Shown here piece by piece: positions 34,412 to 43,560 of a stretch of DNA of 64,000 bases. Every line of letters begins with the position of its first letter. Position 1 is the stretch's first letter. A program made the translations under genes and the position numbers. The notes beneath the pieces were generated by a model, which saw only the letters and a program-made list of their open reading frames with translations, made no database searches and was not told the origin of the DNA. Source of the DNA: Mycobacterium conspicuum (GTDB taxonomy: Bacteria; Actinomycetota; Actinomycetes; Mycobacteriales; Mycobacteriaceae); contig NZ_AP022613.1 in the NCBI RefSeq assembly GCF_010730195.1, positions 1,302,001-1,366,000 on the forward strand, written 5' to 3'.

Positions 34412-35908
34412 TCAGTCGTTCAGCAACGGTTCTGCCAGCTCGGTAATCGCCGATCGGCCCCGAAGCGTAGCGAACCCCCGCGTCACCCAGTGCTTCCGTT
34501 CCCGGGTGTCGGCGCCGGCAAGTGCATTGCCGGACGCCAAGATTCTGGAGCCCCACTTCTTGGCATGATCGGCCAAGCGCGCGGCCTCGTTGACGGCGTC
34601 TCCGACCACCGTGTATTCGTAGCGGTTCTCCGCGCCGATATTGCCCGCGAACACCGCACCGGCGGTCACCCCGATGCCGAAGTCCACGAGTGGCAGCTTC
34701 CTCAGTTCCGTTCCGAGGACACGAGCCGTCGCGAGCGCCGCCGACGTCGGTTCATCGATACCGATGGGTGCCCCAAACACCGCCAGGACGGCGTCACCTT
34801 CGAACTTGTTGATCAGGCCGCGCCGATCATGCACGGCAGCAACCACTATGCGGAAGAAGTCGTTCAGGATCTCCGCCACTTCCCCTGGCGGCCGGGAGGC
34901 GGCAATCGCTGTGGACCCCACCAGATCGATGAAGAGTATGGCGACGTCTCGAACCTCACCCGAGAGGGAACCGTCCTGTTCGAGTGCCTGGCGCGCCACG
35001 TCGGCACCAACGTGGCGCCCGAAGAGGTCCCGCAGCCGTTCACGCTCCTGAAGTCCCGCCACCATCCGGTTGAACCCAACCTGGAGTCGCCCGATTTCGG
35101 AGGGCTCGTAAACCTCGACGAGCGCGCCGGCGTCACCGTGTTCCACCTCGGTCATCGCGACGACGACTTGACGAACGGGGTCCGAGATCGACCGTGCAAC
35201 CAGGATCATCGCCCGCAATCCCAACGCGAGCGATACCGCGGCGAGCACCACAATCGGCGTCTCGATCGGCGCTGACTTCCGTACGAGCCAGCCGTTGGAG
35301 CGTGAGAGGGCGATCAACGCAATCCCGGCGGTGGGCAACGCGCTGAAGAGAATCCACGTAATCATCAGGCGTGCAAGCACACCCGGCATTGCGCCGGTCG
35401 GTGTTGCGGTCTTCATCGATGCCGCAAGGATGGGCCGCAGGACCCGTTGAGTTATCAGGTAGCCCATCGAGGCGGTGGCGGCACCGCCGAACAGAATGGC
35501 GGTACCGATCACCAACGCGACGGCGGCCCCGGCACGTAGGTTGACCACGACAAATACCGCCCCGCAGGCGACCCAGATACCGAACTGGACGACGGTTTGG
35601 CGGGGGGCTATGCGCATGGCCGCGCGCTGTTGAGCGCGGGTCGGTTCGGAGCCGTCGGCGAACCAACGGAAGGACGGGACCATGTTCAAGACGCCCGCCA
35701 TCGCACCGACGGTCGCCGAGATTGCGGCCAGACCGCACAAGGCGATCAGGTTCCTGCTGGTGGAGAGGGCGGAAGGGTCGCCGCTGGTGTTTCGGGTGAG
35801 CGAGACGACTACCAACGAGACCGCGCCGGCCGCCAAGATATGCGCGGAAGTCAACGCAGCCGCATAACTGGCTCCAGTCCGAATGGCTGCGATGCGCCTG
35901 CTCGTCAT
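34412..35908 (-). CDS. Membrane-anchored class III adenylate/guanylate cyclase with HAMP domain
   Basis: A 498-residue cyclase built like the Rv1318c-Rv1320c/Rv3645 group. Six hydrophobic helices occupy about residues 15-245, then a HAMP linker (SDPVRQVVVAMTEVEHGD...YEPSEIGRLQVGFNRM, about 245-295), then the catalytic domain. Metal Asp lies in FIDLVGST, the substrate-specificity Lys/Asp region in KFEGDAVLAVFG, and the second-metal and transition-state region in YEYTVVGDAVNEAARL. It converts ATP to cAMP at the inner membrane, probably sensing membrane lipid or redox state (inference from relatives). Its end nearly abuts the convergent SDR. Confidence 0.9.
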   Translation of the reverse strand: MTSRRIAAIRTGASYAAALTSAHILAAGAVSLVVVSLTRNTSGDPSALSTSRNLIALCGLAAISATVGAMAGVLNMVPSFRWFADGSEPTRAQQRAAMRIAPRQTVVQFGIWVACGAVFVVVNLRAGAAVALVIGTAILFGGAATASMGYLITQRVLRPILAASMKTATPTGAMPGVLARLMITWILFSALPTAGIALIALSRSNGWLVRKSAPIETPIVVLAAVSLALGLRAMILVARSISDPVRQVVVAMTEVEHGDAGALVEVYEPSEIGRLQVGFNRMVAGLQERERLRDLFGRHVGADVARQALEQDGSLSGEVRDVAILFIDLVGSTAIAASRPPGEVAEILNDFFRIVVAAVHDRRGLINKFEGDAVLAVFGAPIGIDEPTSAALATARVLGTELRKLPLVDFGIGVTAGAVFAGNIGAENRYEYTVVGDAVNEAARLADHAKKWGSRILASGNALAGADTRERKHWVTRGFATLRGRSAITELAEPLLND

Positions 35909-36236
35909 CCGTCTTGGTTCCGGAACGGCGGGGTCGATGGCCAGGCGGTCTCCGTGACGTCCGGAGGAACCATCATGTGATTCATAGGTAGAACATCACC
36001 TTCTATTCACGCGACCAATGACTATTCTACTGAGCATCAGATACTCTACTTCTGCAATGGTGCCGTCGTGGTCTCGGTCATTCCCGTGCCCCCGCCACGG
36101 GGTCACGCCGCCGCAATAGGGTGCTCAGAGCACACGCCGCACTATGCCGCCGAGTCTGTATCCGCCGCACTGTCCTGCGGCCGAATGATGAAGCGTCATG
36201 CCAGTTCGACCCGAAACACAAACGCAGGACGAAACA
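35909..36236. other. 328-bp divergent intergenic region upstream of mmsA
   Basis: The spacer lies between the cyclase start (-) and mmsA (+). The stretch 35980-36060 is AT-rich and is the likely promoter zone. An exact 6-bp-arm palindrome GTGCTC-A-GAGCAC lies at 36121-36133, about 104 bp before mmsA. No RNA or small gene was recognised. Confidence 0.55.
36121..36133. promoter_or_regulatory. Short palindrome upstream of mmsA
   Basis: GTGCTCAGAGCAC has perfect 6-bp arms around one base. It is a possible operator for mmsA regulation; a match this short could arise by chance. Confidence 0.35.
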
Positions 36237-37766
36237 ATGAACGCGCTAACGAGACAGATCCCGCACTTCATCGATGGGAAGCGCACCGCGGGCCAGTCCG
36301 GCCGCACCGCCGACGTCTTCAACCCGAGCACCGGCGAGGTGCAGGCGCAGGTGCCGATGGCCGGCAAGGCCGATGTCGACGCGGCGGTTGCCTCGGCCGT
36401 CGAGGCCCAAAAGGGTTGGGCGGCGTGGAATCCGCAGCGCCGCGCCCGGGTGATGATGCGGTTTGTGCAGCTGGTCAACGACCACATGGACGAGCTGGCC
36501 GAGCTGTTGTCTGTTGAGCATGGCAAGACGGTGGCCGACTCGCGGGGCGACGTCCAGCGCGGCATCGAGGTGATCGAGTTCGCCATCGGGATTCCGCATC
36601 TGCTCAAGGGCGAGTACAGCGAGGGCGCCGGCCCGGGCATCGACGTCTACTCGCTGCGCCAGCCGCTGGGCGTGGTCGCGGGCATCACGCCGTTCAACTT
36701 CCCGGCCATGATCCCGCTGTGGAAGGCCGGACCGGCCCTGGCGTGCGGAAACGCGTTCGTGCTCAAGCCCAGCGAGCGCGACCCGTCGGTGCCGGTGCGC
36801 CTGGCCGAGCTGTTCCTGCAAGCCGGCCTGCCGCCCGGCGTCTTCCAGGTCGTGCACGGCGACAAGGAGGCCGTCGACGCGATCCTGCACCACCGCGACA
36901 TCCAGGCCGTCGGCTTCGTCGGCAGCTCCGACATCGCGCACTACATCTATTCCACCGCCGCGGCCACCGGCAAGCGCTCGCAATGCTTCGGCGGCGCCAA
37001 GAACCACATGATCGTGATGCCCGACGCCGACCTGGATCAGGCCGTCGACGCGCTGATCGGCGCCGGGTACGGCAGCGCCGGGGAGCGCTGCATGGCGATC
37101 AGCGTCGCGGTGCCCGTCGGCGAGGCGACCGCGGACCGGTTGCGCGCCCGGCTCATCGAGCGGATCAACAACCTGCGCGTCGGGCACAGCCTGGACCCCA
37201 AGGCCGACTACGGCCCCCTGGTCACCGAGGCCGCCCTGGCCCGGGTGCGCGACTACATCGGCCAGGGCGTCGAGGCGGGCGCGGAATTGGTGATCGACGG
37301 GCGCGAGCGGGCCAGCGACGACCTGACTTTCGGTGACGCCAACCTGCAGGGCGGGTTCTTCATCGGCCCCACGCTGTTCGACCACGTCACCCCGGACATG
37401 TCGATCTACACCGACGAGATCTTCGGGCCGGTGCTGTGCATCGTGCGCGCCCACGACTACGAAGAGGCGTTGCGGCTGCCGTCTGAGCACGAGTACGGCA
37501 ACGGCGTGGCGGTCTTCACCCGCGACGGCGACACCGCCCGCGACTTCGTCTCGCGCGTGCAGGTGGGCATGGTCGGCGTCAACGTGCCCATCCCCGTGCC
37601 GGTGGCCTACCACACCTTCGGCGGGTGGAAGCGCTCCGGCTTCGGCGACCTGAACCAGCACGGGCCGGCGTCGATCCAGTTCTACACCAAAACCAAAACC
37701 GTCACCTCACGGTGGCCGTCCGGCATCAAGGACGGCGCCGAATTCGTCATCCCCACAATGAATTAG
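36237..37766 (+). CDS. mmsA: Methylmalonate-semialdehyde dehydrogenase (CoA-acylating)
   Basis: A 509-residue aldehyde-dehydrogenase-family enzyme that turns (methyl)malonate semialdehyde into propionyl- or acetyl-CoA in valine and related catabolism. Virtually the whole sequence agrees with the tuberculosis-complex MmsA as I recall it: HFIDGKRTAGQSGRTADVFNP, GVVAGITPFNFPAMIPLWK, the CoA-acylating-type active site GSAGERCMAISVAVPVG with the nucleophile Cys, and the C-terminal RWPSGIKDGAEFVIPTMN. The start is the ATG at 36237 (AGGAC upstream), giving the usual length; an ATG at 36198 would add 13 residues. A candidate hairpin lies 14 bp downstream. Confidence 0.95.
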   Translation: MNALTRQIPHFIDGKRTAGQSGRTADVFNPSTGEVQAQVPMAGKADVDAAVASAVEAQKGWAAWNPQRRARVMMRFVQLVNDHMDELAELLSVEHGKTVADSRGDVQRGIEVIEFAIGIPHLLKGEYSEGAGPGIDVYSLRQPLGVVAGITPFNFPAMIPLWKAGPALACGNAFVLKPSERDPSVPVRLAELFLQAGLPPGVFQVVHGDKEAVDAILHHRDIQAVGFVGSSDIAHYIYSTAAATGKRSQCFGGAKNHMIVMPDADLDQAVDALIGAGYGSAGERCMAISVAVPVGEATADRLRARLIERINNLRVGHSLDPKADYGPLVTEAALARVRDYIGQGVEAGAELVIDGRERASDDLTFGDANLQGGFFIGPTLFDHVTPDMSIYTDEIFGPVLCIVRAHDYEEALRLPSEHEYGNGVAVFTRDGDTARDFVSRVQVGMVGVNVPIPVPVAYHTFGGWKRSGFGDLNQHGPASIQFYTKTKTVTSRWPSGIKDGAEFVIPTMN

Positions 37767-37780
37767 GCGAGCCCTTGACG

Positions 37781-37800
37781 GGCAACCACTTTCGGTTGCC
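37781..37800. terminator. Stem-loop downstream of mmsA
   Basis: GGCAACC, six bases, GGTTGCC forms a perfect 7-bp stem 14 bp after the mmsA stop, in the convergent gap with the tetR gene. No U-tract follows, as is common for mycobacterial terminators; this one is not proven. Confidence 0.45.
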
Positions 37801-37939
37801 GAGGCAGTCGGGGAACTAACCTCGACCCCGGCCCATGTCGCCGGACTGCTCGACGGGGTTGTATCGAGGTTGGCTATATTGTCGCCCTCAACGTCATAAG
37901 CTGTTGCAGCGCTTCGGTTTCCGGCATTCAGCGCCTGAC

Positions 37940-38560
37940 CTATCCCGACGGTATAGACGTAACCAGGTCGAATAACGTGCCTAGGTCTGCCTGAAGGTCC
38001 TCGCGTCCGCCGCTGGCGGCCCAGCGATCGAACGCCAAGTGCATCACCGCCTGCGTGATCGCTGCAGCGACCAGCGACGCATCGTCGGGTTGGCTGAGAC
38101 CCCGCCGCTGGGCAAGAGTCAGGGCGATCCTGTTCTGAAAGTCGCGCTGAATCGCCAAGTTTCGGCCTTCCAGAGCCGGTGTTGAGACCAGTGCGCGCTT
38201 GAGGAGCAGAGTACGCTCCTCCTCGGCGCGGGACTGGGGCAACAGGGCCGCAAGCGCGCCTCGCACGGCCGCGATGTCGTCGACATCAAGTGGTTGGTCG
38301 CGTAGTAGTTGAAAGAACGGCGGCTCACCCTCATCGCAGGCGAACAGCACCTCATCCTTCGCGTCGAAATACCGAAAAAACGTCCGGAGCGAAACGTCGG
38401 CGGCCTCGGTGATTTGGGCGATGGTCGTCGCGTCATAACCATGGGTTGCGAACAGCTCCAGTGCGGCACGCTGCAACCGAAACCGGGTGCGCAACTTGTT
38501 CCGGTCACGTCGGCTCGTGGCCGCAGTCTCCTCGCCAGTTACGACACTCAAGGGAAACAT
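37940..38560 (-). CDS. TetR-family transcriptional regulator
   Basis: A 206-residue TetR protein. The DNA-binding domain is RLQRAALELFATHGYDATTIAQITEAADVSLRTFFRYFDAKDEVLF (about 28-73). A MftR/Rv-type C-terminal ligand domain follows, with AITQAVMHLAFDRWAASGG near the end. Its ATG lies on an exact palindrome (38560-38575), so strong autorepression is expected. It probably controls the divergent operon beginning at 38693. The ligand is unknown, perhaps a CoA thioester of the pathway. Confidence 0.9.
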   Translation of the reverse strand: MFPLSVVTGEETAATSRRDRNKLRTRFRLQRAALELFATHGYDATTIAQITEAADVSLRTFFRYFDAKDEVLFACDEGEPPFFQLLRDQPLDVDDIAAVRGALAALLPQSRAEEERTLLLKRALVSTPALEGRNLAIQRDFQNRIALTLAQRRGLSQPDDASLVAAAITQAVMHLAFDRWAASGGREDLQADLGTLFDLVTSIPSG

Positions 38561-38575
38561 GTCACTAGAGTGACA
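38560..38575. promoter_or_regulatory. TetR operator TGTCACT-AG-AGTGACA
   Basis: An exact palindrome with 7-bp arms and a 2-base centre. Its first base is the last base of the tetR start codon on the - strand. A bound dimer would cover the translation start and block transcription; the divergent operon starts 118 bp away. Confidence 0.8.
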
Positions 38576-38692
38576 CCCCCCGGCACCGTCTGCAATGTCG
38601 ATCGCTGTGTCCCGACGCCTCGCACAACGGCCGCTCGTCCGGATGTGCTGCGAAGGGAAAAATATGGCACTCGATTGACATTAGACACTGCG

Positions 38693-39475
38693 ATGCCCGA
38701 GTCTGTGTGGGTGCACACCGATCTAGCGGGCAAAGTCGCGATCATCACTGGCGGTGCGGGCGGTATTGGGGCGGTGTTCGGCCGCGCGCTCGCCGAGCAG
38801 GGCGCTTCGGTGGTGCTGGCAGACCTCGACCATGAACGCGCGGCCAAGGTGGCCGACTCCATTGCCGCCGATGGCGGCGCGGCCATCGGCGTCGGACTCG
38901 ACGTGACCAACCCCGATTCGACGAAGGCGGTCGTCGCCGATACGACGGAGCGCTGGGGTGGGCTGGACATCCTGATCAACAGCGCCGCCTTGATGGCAGA
39001 AATCCCCTTCGGCCCCCTGGACACCTTCCCGTTGGACTGGTGGGAGCGAGTCATCGCGGTAAACCTGACCGGACCGCTGCTGTGCACGCAGGCCGCGACG
39101 CCGGCGATGGCTGCGCGCGGCGGCGGCCGGATCGTGAACATGGTCTCGGCGGGCGCCTTCCAGCCCGCCGGCGTTTACGGAGTCAGCAAGTACGCCCTGG
39201 TGGGATTGACGATGAACCTCGCGGCTCAGCTGGGCGCCAAAGGCATCACGGTGAACGCGATCGCGCCCGGTCTGGTCGCCGACGAGGCCGGCATGCGGGC
39301 GCTCCCAGACGGGCCGATCCGGGAATCGATCAAAGCGCCGATCCCACTCAAAACCCATGTCGAAGGTCCCCCTGAGGATCTGGTTGGCACCCTACTGCTT
39401 TTGGTGTCGGCGGCCGGCGGGTGGATTACTGGCCAAACCATCAGTGTCGACGGCGGCTGGATCATGCGCTTTTAG
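38693..39475 (+). CDS. Short-chain dehydrogenase/reductase
   Basis: A 260-residue SDR. TGGAGGIG is at 19-26, NSAA replaces NNAG at 96-99, Asp45 (VVLADLDHERA) indicates NAD(H), and YGVSK gives Tyr162 and Lys166, with Ser152 as the partner in the shortened loop SAGAFQPAGVYG. It is the first gene of an operon running to 46544. The frame is open far upstream, but the ATG at 38693 gives normal length. The substrate is unknown. Confidence 0.88.
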   Translation: MPESVWVHTDLAGKVAIITGGAGGIGAVFGRALAEQGASVVLADLDHERAAKVADSIAADGGAAIGVGLDVTNPDSTKAVVADTTERWGGLDILINSAALMAEIPFGPLDTFPLDWWERVIAVNLTGPLLCTQAATPAMAARGGGRIVNMVSAGAFQPAGVYGVSKYALVGLTMNLAAQLGAKGITVNAIAPGLVADEAGMRALPDGPIRESIKAPIPLKTHVEGPPEDLVGTLLLLVSAAGGWITGQTISVDGGWIMRF

Positions 39476-39515
39476 TCATCGACATACCGGAAACGGTCAG
39501 CGGGAGGCCAACCAC

Positions 39516-40331
39516 ATGACATCAGAATTAGCCACCGACAGCGCGGAACGGCGCCGACGAGGCGAGGCGGTCTTCAGCGACGTCATGACCGTCCCCAGCG
39601 CCTTGGATGCCAGCCCCTACCGCGATGCCGGACTGCTCGACTTCGTCTTCCCCGAAGTGTGGGCGCGCCCCGGCCTTAGCCGACGGGACCGACGGTGGAT
39701 CACCCTGGCCTGCGTGGGCGCAGCCGATACCGTCGCACCCATTGAAGCCCACGTGTACGCCGCGCTGCGCAGTGGCGACATGACCTTCGAGCAAATGCAG
39801 GAGTTCGTTCTGCATTTCGCCGTCTACTGCGGCTGGCCCAAGGCCTCGTTCCTCGACGAAGTGGTCTGGCGCCAACAGTCCCGCGTCGCCGCCGAGCGCG
39901 GAGAGCCCGGGCCCGACGGCCGACCCTGGGATGTCTGGAGTGCCGGGATGGATCCCGAGACGCGAATCAGCAACGGCGAGCAGTGTTTCGCCGCGGTCAA
40001 CTGCGTCCCCTATCCGGGCCGAACGACGGCATACCGCACCGCCGGCATTCTGAACTTCGTGTTCGGCGAGGTGTGGCAACGCCCCGGGCTGACGACGCGC
40101 GACCGCCGATTCATCACGTTGGCCTGTGTCGGTCTCGACGACACCGTCGGACCGATCAGGTCGCACTTTTACTCCGCGCTCAAAAGCGGCGACGTCACCA
40201 TCGACGAGATGCGCGAGCTGATACTGCATTTCGCCGTCTATTCGGGCTTCGCCAAAGCCGAGTTCCTCGACGAGGTGGTCAGTGAGAGCTGGGCGGGCAT
40301 CCAGCGTGGCGCCGCAGAGGCAGCACGGTAA
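39516..40331 (+). CDS. Tandem carboxymuconolactone decarboxylase (CMD)-domain protein
   Basis: A 271-residue protein made of two CMD repeats (about 20-130 and 155-265). Each has RDRRWITLACVG/RDRRFITLACVG, an A-P-I/G-P-I-x-x-H-x-Y-x-A-L segment with a conserved His, and F-V-L-H-F-A-V-Y-x-G/L-I-L-H-F-A-V-Y-S-G. The AhpD peroxidatic C-x-x-C pair is absent, so a decarboxylase/lactonase-like or binding role is likelier than peroxide reduction. The repeats are alike but not identical, so the duplication is old. The stop overlaps the next ATG (TAATG). Confidence 0.87.
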   Translation: MTSELATDSAERRRRGEAVFSDVMTVPSALDASPYRDAGLLDFVFPEVWARPGLSRRDRRWITLACVGAADTVAPIEAHVYAALRSGDMTFEQMQEFVLHFAVYCGWPKASFLDEVVWRQQSRVAAERGEPGPDGRPWDVWSAGMDPETRISNGEQCFAAVNCVPYPGRTTAYRTAGILNFVFGEVWQRPGLTTRDRRFITLACVGLDDTVGPIRSHFYSALKSGDVTIDEMRELILHFAVYSGFAKAEFLDEVVSESWAGIQRGAAEAAR

Positions 40332-41128
40332 TGCGTGACCTCACCGGCGCGGTCGCGGTCATCACCGGTGCCGGCAGCGGCATCGGTCGCGCGTGCGCGT
40401 TGGCGCTGGCCGCAGAAGGGACCCGGATAGTCGTATCCGATATCGACCTCGAACGAGCGTCGGGAACCGCTGAGCAGATCGCCTCCCGGGGGGGCAGCGC
40501 CCACGCCGTGGGCTGTGACGTGACCCGCGATGCGGACGTCCAGCGCCTGCAGGACGCGGCGCTGGCCGAGTACGGCGCCGTCGACATCGTCATGAACAAC
40601 GTCGGTGTCATCGCAGTCGGGGCGCCTGAAGACCTGCCGCTGTCGGCGTGGGCGCACACCTTCGACACCAACGTGCTGTCGATCGCCCGCAGCCTGCGGG
40701 TCTTCCTGCCGGGACTGCTGGCCCAGGGCCGCGGTCACATCGTCAACACCGCATCGACGTCGGCGTTGTGGCCCTACGGCTACGACCGTCTTCCCTATGC
40801 CGCCAGCAAGGGCGCCGTCGTGACACTGTCCGAGTCGCTGGCGCTCTATACCCGTCCCCGCGGGGTGGGAGTCACATGCCTATGCCCCGGACCCGTGCGG
40901 ACAGCCATCGCCGAACAGGTCACCGTGTTCGGCACCCCGAAATCGATACGGGCGCCCAGCCTTGCGCCCATTGAGGCCACCGAAGTGGGACGGCTCGTCG
41001 TCGACGCCATCAAGAACGACACCTTTTTCCTCACCACCCACCACGAAGTTGCCGACATCGTGCGCAAGCGGGCCGACGACATCGACGCCTTCCTGGACGC
41101 CCAGATCGCCGCGTTGGCCGGCCCATGA
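40331..41128 (+). CDS. Short-chain dehydrogenase/reductase
   Basis: A 265-residue SDR. TGAGSGIG is at 12-19, NNVG replaces NNAG at 89-92, Asp37 (VVSDIDLERA) suggests NAD(H), Ser142 and Tyr156/Lys160 (YAASKGA) are catalytic. The C-terminal extension LVVDAIKNDTFFLTTHHEVADIVRKRADDIDAFL resembles SDRs acting on larger substrates. It is coupled to its neighbours on both sides by 1-4 bp overlaps. Confidence 0.88.
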   Translation: MRDLTGAVAVITGAGSGIGRACALALAAEGTRIVVSDIDLERASGTAEQIASRGGSAHAVGCDVTRDADVQRLQDAALAEYGAVDIVMNNVGVIAVGAPEDLPLSAWAHTFDTNVLSIARSLRVFLPGLLAQGRGHIVNTASTSALWPYGYDRLPYAASKGAVVTLSESLALYTRPRGVGVTCLCPGPVRTAIAEQVTVFGTPKSIRAPSLAPIEATEVGRLVVDAIKNDTFFLTTHHEVADIVRKRADDIDAFLDAQIAALAGP

Positions 41129-41967
41129 CCGCCGCCAAGCCGACCGTCGGATTCATCGGCCTCGGAAGCCAGGGCGCGCCGATGGCCCAGGCACTCATCG
41201 ACGCGGGTCACGACACCGTGTTGTGGGCCCGCCGACCCGAGGCCCTCGAGCCGTTCGCCAACACCGCGCGCATAGCATCCAACCCCGCCGAACTCGCTGA
41301 ACTGGCCGATGTGGTCGGCATCTGCGTGCTCAATGACGACGATGTGGTCGAGGTGGCGCTGCGCCCGAACGGATTGTTGGCCGGGATCACGCCGGGAACG
41401 TCGGTGCTGATTCACAGCACCGTGCACCCCACAACCTGCCGGCAACTGGGCGACCGCTTCAGCGAACGAGGCGCCGACGTACTAGACGCACCGGTCAGCG
41501 GCGGCGGCGGGGCGGCCCGTGCTCGGCGCCTGCTCGTGATGGTGGGCGGCGATCACGACGTTTACACCAGGGTCGCGCCCGTGCTGTCCGCTTTCGGCAA
41601 CCCTGTCGTGCACGTCGGAGCCCTGGGCTCCGGCCAGCTCGCCAAACTCCTCAACAACCTGCTGTTTACGGCAACGCTCGGTTTGGCACATGAGACTGTC
41701 GAGCTCGCCGCTGATTTGGGCGTGAACGAGACCGCCCTGCTGAGCATCCTGCAGCACGCCAGCGGACGCAGCTTCGCGGTGCAGATGTACGCCGGGCTAC
41801 TCGGAGACCTTCGGCCACCGTCGGCTCGCGTGCGCACCGTCGCGGGCTTGCTCGGCAAAGACGTCGCCATCGCCCGAGACCTCGCCGAAAACGCCACCGG
41901 CGGTGATCATTTGCTGACCGCCGCCCACCGGATGCTGGCGGCGATGGGACACGACCTCTGCGTGTGA
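41125..41967 (+). CDS. Beta-hydroxyacid dehydrogenase (3-hydroxyisobutyrate dehydrogenase family)
   Basis: A 280-residue NAD(P)-dependent enzyme. The N-terminal Rossmann motif is VGFIGLGSQGAPMAQAL (8-24), the substrate motif DAPVSGGGGAARA lies near 121, and the catalytic Lys is in GSGQLAKLLNNLL. R-R-P after beta-2 (LWARRPEAL) suggests NADP(H). The family oxidises 3-hydroxyisobutyrate, tartronate semialdehyde and related 3-hydroxy acids; the exact substrate is unknown. It overlaps the SDR by 4 bp and precedes an aldehyde dehydrogenase, a sensible oxidation pair. Confidence 0.88.
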   Translation: MTAAKPTVGFIGLGSQGAPMAQALIDAGHDTVLWARRPEALEPFANTARIASNPAELAELADVVGICVLNDDDVVEVALRPNGLLAGITPGTSVLIHSTVHPTTCRQLGDRFSERGADVLDAPVSGGGGAARARRLLVMVGGDHDVYTRVAPVLSAFGNPVVHVGALGSGQLAKLLNNLLFTATLGLAHETVELAADLGVNETALLSILQHASGRSFAVQMYAGLLGDLRPPSARVRTVAGLLGKDVAIARDLAENATGGDHLLTAAHRMLAAMGHDLCV

Positions 41968-42014
41968 CCTCGACAGCACCGAACACATCAACGGATCAAA
42001 GGAGACGCGCAGCT

Positions 42015-43514
42015 ATGACCACACTCATCGATGACCCGCTGGCCAAGCGGCGCCAACTCGGCATCGCCCGGCCACTCATCGACGGGGCATGGCTTGACCA
42101 GACGTCCCTCGGCGAGGTGGACCACACCGATCCCGCCACCGGAAGGGTCAACGGCACCATCGCAATGTGCGGCCCCGAGGAAGTCGAGGCCGCCGTCGCC
42201 GCGGCCAAACGGGCGTATCCGGGGTGGCGGGCGCTGTCTGCGGACAAACGCCGGCGCATCTTGCAGCGCATCGAGGAATTGGTGGAGGCCGACCTGCCGG
42301 AGTTGGGCAGGCGCACGACCGCCGAATTAGGCCACCCGTTGACCACCTCGATGAGCCTGTCCTACATGTGCGCCGCCTGGTTCGGGTACTACGCCGGCTG
42401 GTCAGACAAAATCGAGGGCGCCACCATTCCACTGACCCCGGCGTTCAACGCCGGCTTCGACTACACCCTGGCCGAACCCTACGGTGTCGTCGGAATCATC
42501 CTGACCTGGAACGGACCGATGGTCTCGGTGGGCATGAAGGTCGCTCCCGCCCTGGCCGCGGGCAACTGCGTGGTGTTAAAAACGCCCGATCTTGCCCCAT
42601 ATACGGTGGCCCGGTTCGCCGAAATCGCCCTGGAAGCCGGTGTGCCACCAGGAGTGCTGCAGGTGTTGCCCGGCGGCGCCGCGGCCGGCGAAGCCCTGGT
42701 CCGGCATCCCGACGTCGGAAAAATCTCATTCACCGGCGGAATCGCCACCGCGAAAAACATCCTCGACGCCGCCAGGCACACCGTAAAACCCGTCGTGCTC
42801 GAACTCGGCGGCAAGTCGGCCAACCTTGTTTTCCCCGACGCCGACCTTAACGCGGCCGCAGCGCTGTCGGTGCAGTCCTGTTTCACGATGGCCGGGCAGG
42901 GCTGCGTCCTGGCAACCCGCATGTTGGTGCACCGATCTGTTTACGACGAGGTGGTCGCAGCGACCGCGGAAGCTATATCGGGGCTGCGTCTGGGCGACCC
43001 GTTTGCCTCCGAAACGACCCTGGGCCCCGTGGTGAACGAGGCGGCTTACGCGCGCGTGCTCACGGCAATACAACGCGCACAAACCGGCGCCGCCGCGCGC
43101 CTGATCAGCGGGGGACACGCCGCGCCACCGGATAAGCTCGCCCCCGACATTGCCGGAGGCTACTACATCGAACCGACCCTGCTCGTTGACGTCGATCCCG
43201 AAAGCCCTGTCGCGCAAGAGGAATTGTTCGGCCCGGTGCTGGCCATCACGCCGTTCGACACCGAGGACCAGGCCGTCGACATCGCCAACGCAACCCCCTA
43301 CGGCCTGGGCGCGTTCGTACAGACCCGCGACATCGCCCGCGTGCACCGCATCGCACCGCTACTGCAGGCGGGAACGATCTCGGTCAACGGGACATCCGGG
43401 CTCCCACCGGCGGCGCCGTTCGGTGGCTACAAGCAGAGTGGGTACGGCCGCGAAGGCGGCCGGGAAGGACTCTTCGAGTTCCTGCGCACCAAAAATGTGT
43501 TCATCCGGATCTAA
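42015..43514 (+). CDS. NAD(P)-dependent aldehyde dehydrogenase
   Basis: A 499-residue ALDH. GVVGIILTWNGPMVSVGMKVAPALAAGN is the cofactor region, FTGGIATAKNI the glycine motif, ELGGKSANLVF contains the general-base Glu, and the nucleophile is Cys in MAGQGCVLATRM. EELFGPVLAI and FGGYKQSGYGREGG complete the family pattern. The ATG at 42015 is used because AAAGGAGA precedes it; an upstream frame start would add 17 residues that cross the gap. It oxidises an aldehyde to an acid in the operon's pathway. Confidence 0.92.
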   Translation: MTTLIDDPLAKRRQLGIARPLIDGAWLDQTSLGEVDHTDPATGRVNGTIAMCGPEEVEAAVAAAKRAYPGWRALSADKRRRILQRIEELVEADLPELGRRTTAELGHPLTTSMSLSYMCAAWFGYYAGWSDKIEGATIPLTPAFNAGFDYTLAEPYGVVGIILTWNGPMVSVGMKVAPALAAGNCVVLKTPDLAPYTVARFAEIALEAGVPPGVLQVLPGGAAAGEALVRHPDVGKISFTGGIATAKNILDAARHTVKPVVLELGGKSANLVFPDADLNAAAALSVQSCFTMAGQGCVLATRMLVHRSVYDEVVAATAEAISGLRLGDPFASETTLGPVVNEAAYARVLTAIQRAQTGAAARLISGGHAAPPDKLAPDIAGGYYIEPTLLVDVDPESPVAQEELFGPVLAITPFDTEDQAVDIANATPYGLGAFVQTRDIARVHRIAPLLQAGTISVNGTSGLPPAAPFGGYKQSGYGREGGREGLFEFLRTKNVFIRI

Positions 43515-43560
43515 GGTCTATCTGCACCTGCGACACGAAGGCGTTGGAGCTGGATAGCTG

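Noticed and set aside
36246..37661. A 471-residue frame antisense to mmsA
   Set aside because: It is Asp/His/Val-rich mirror translation of a clearly conserved mmsA.
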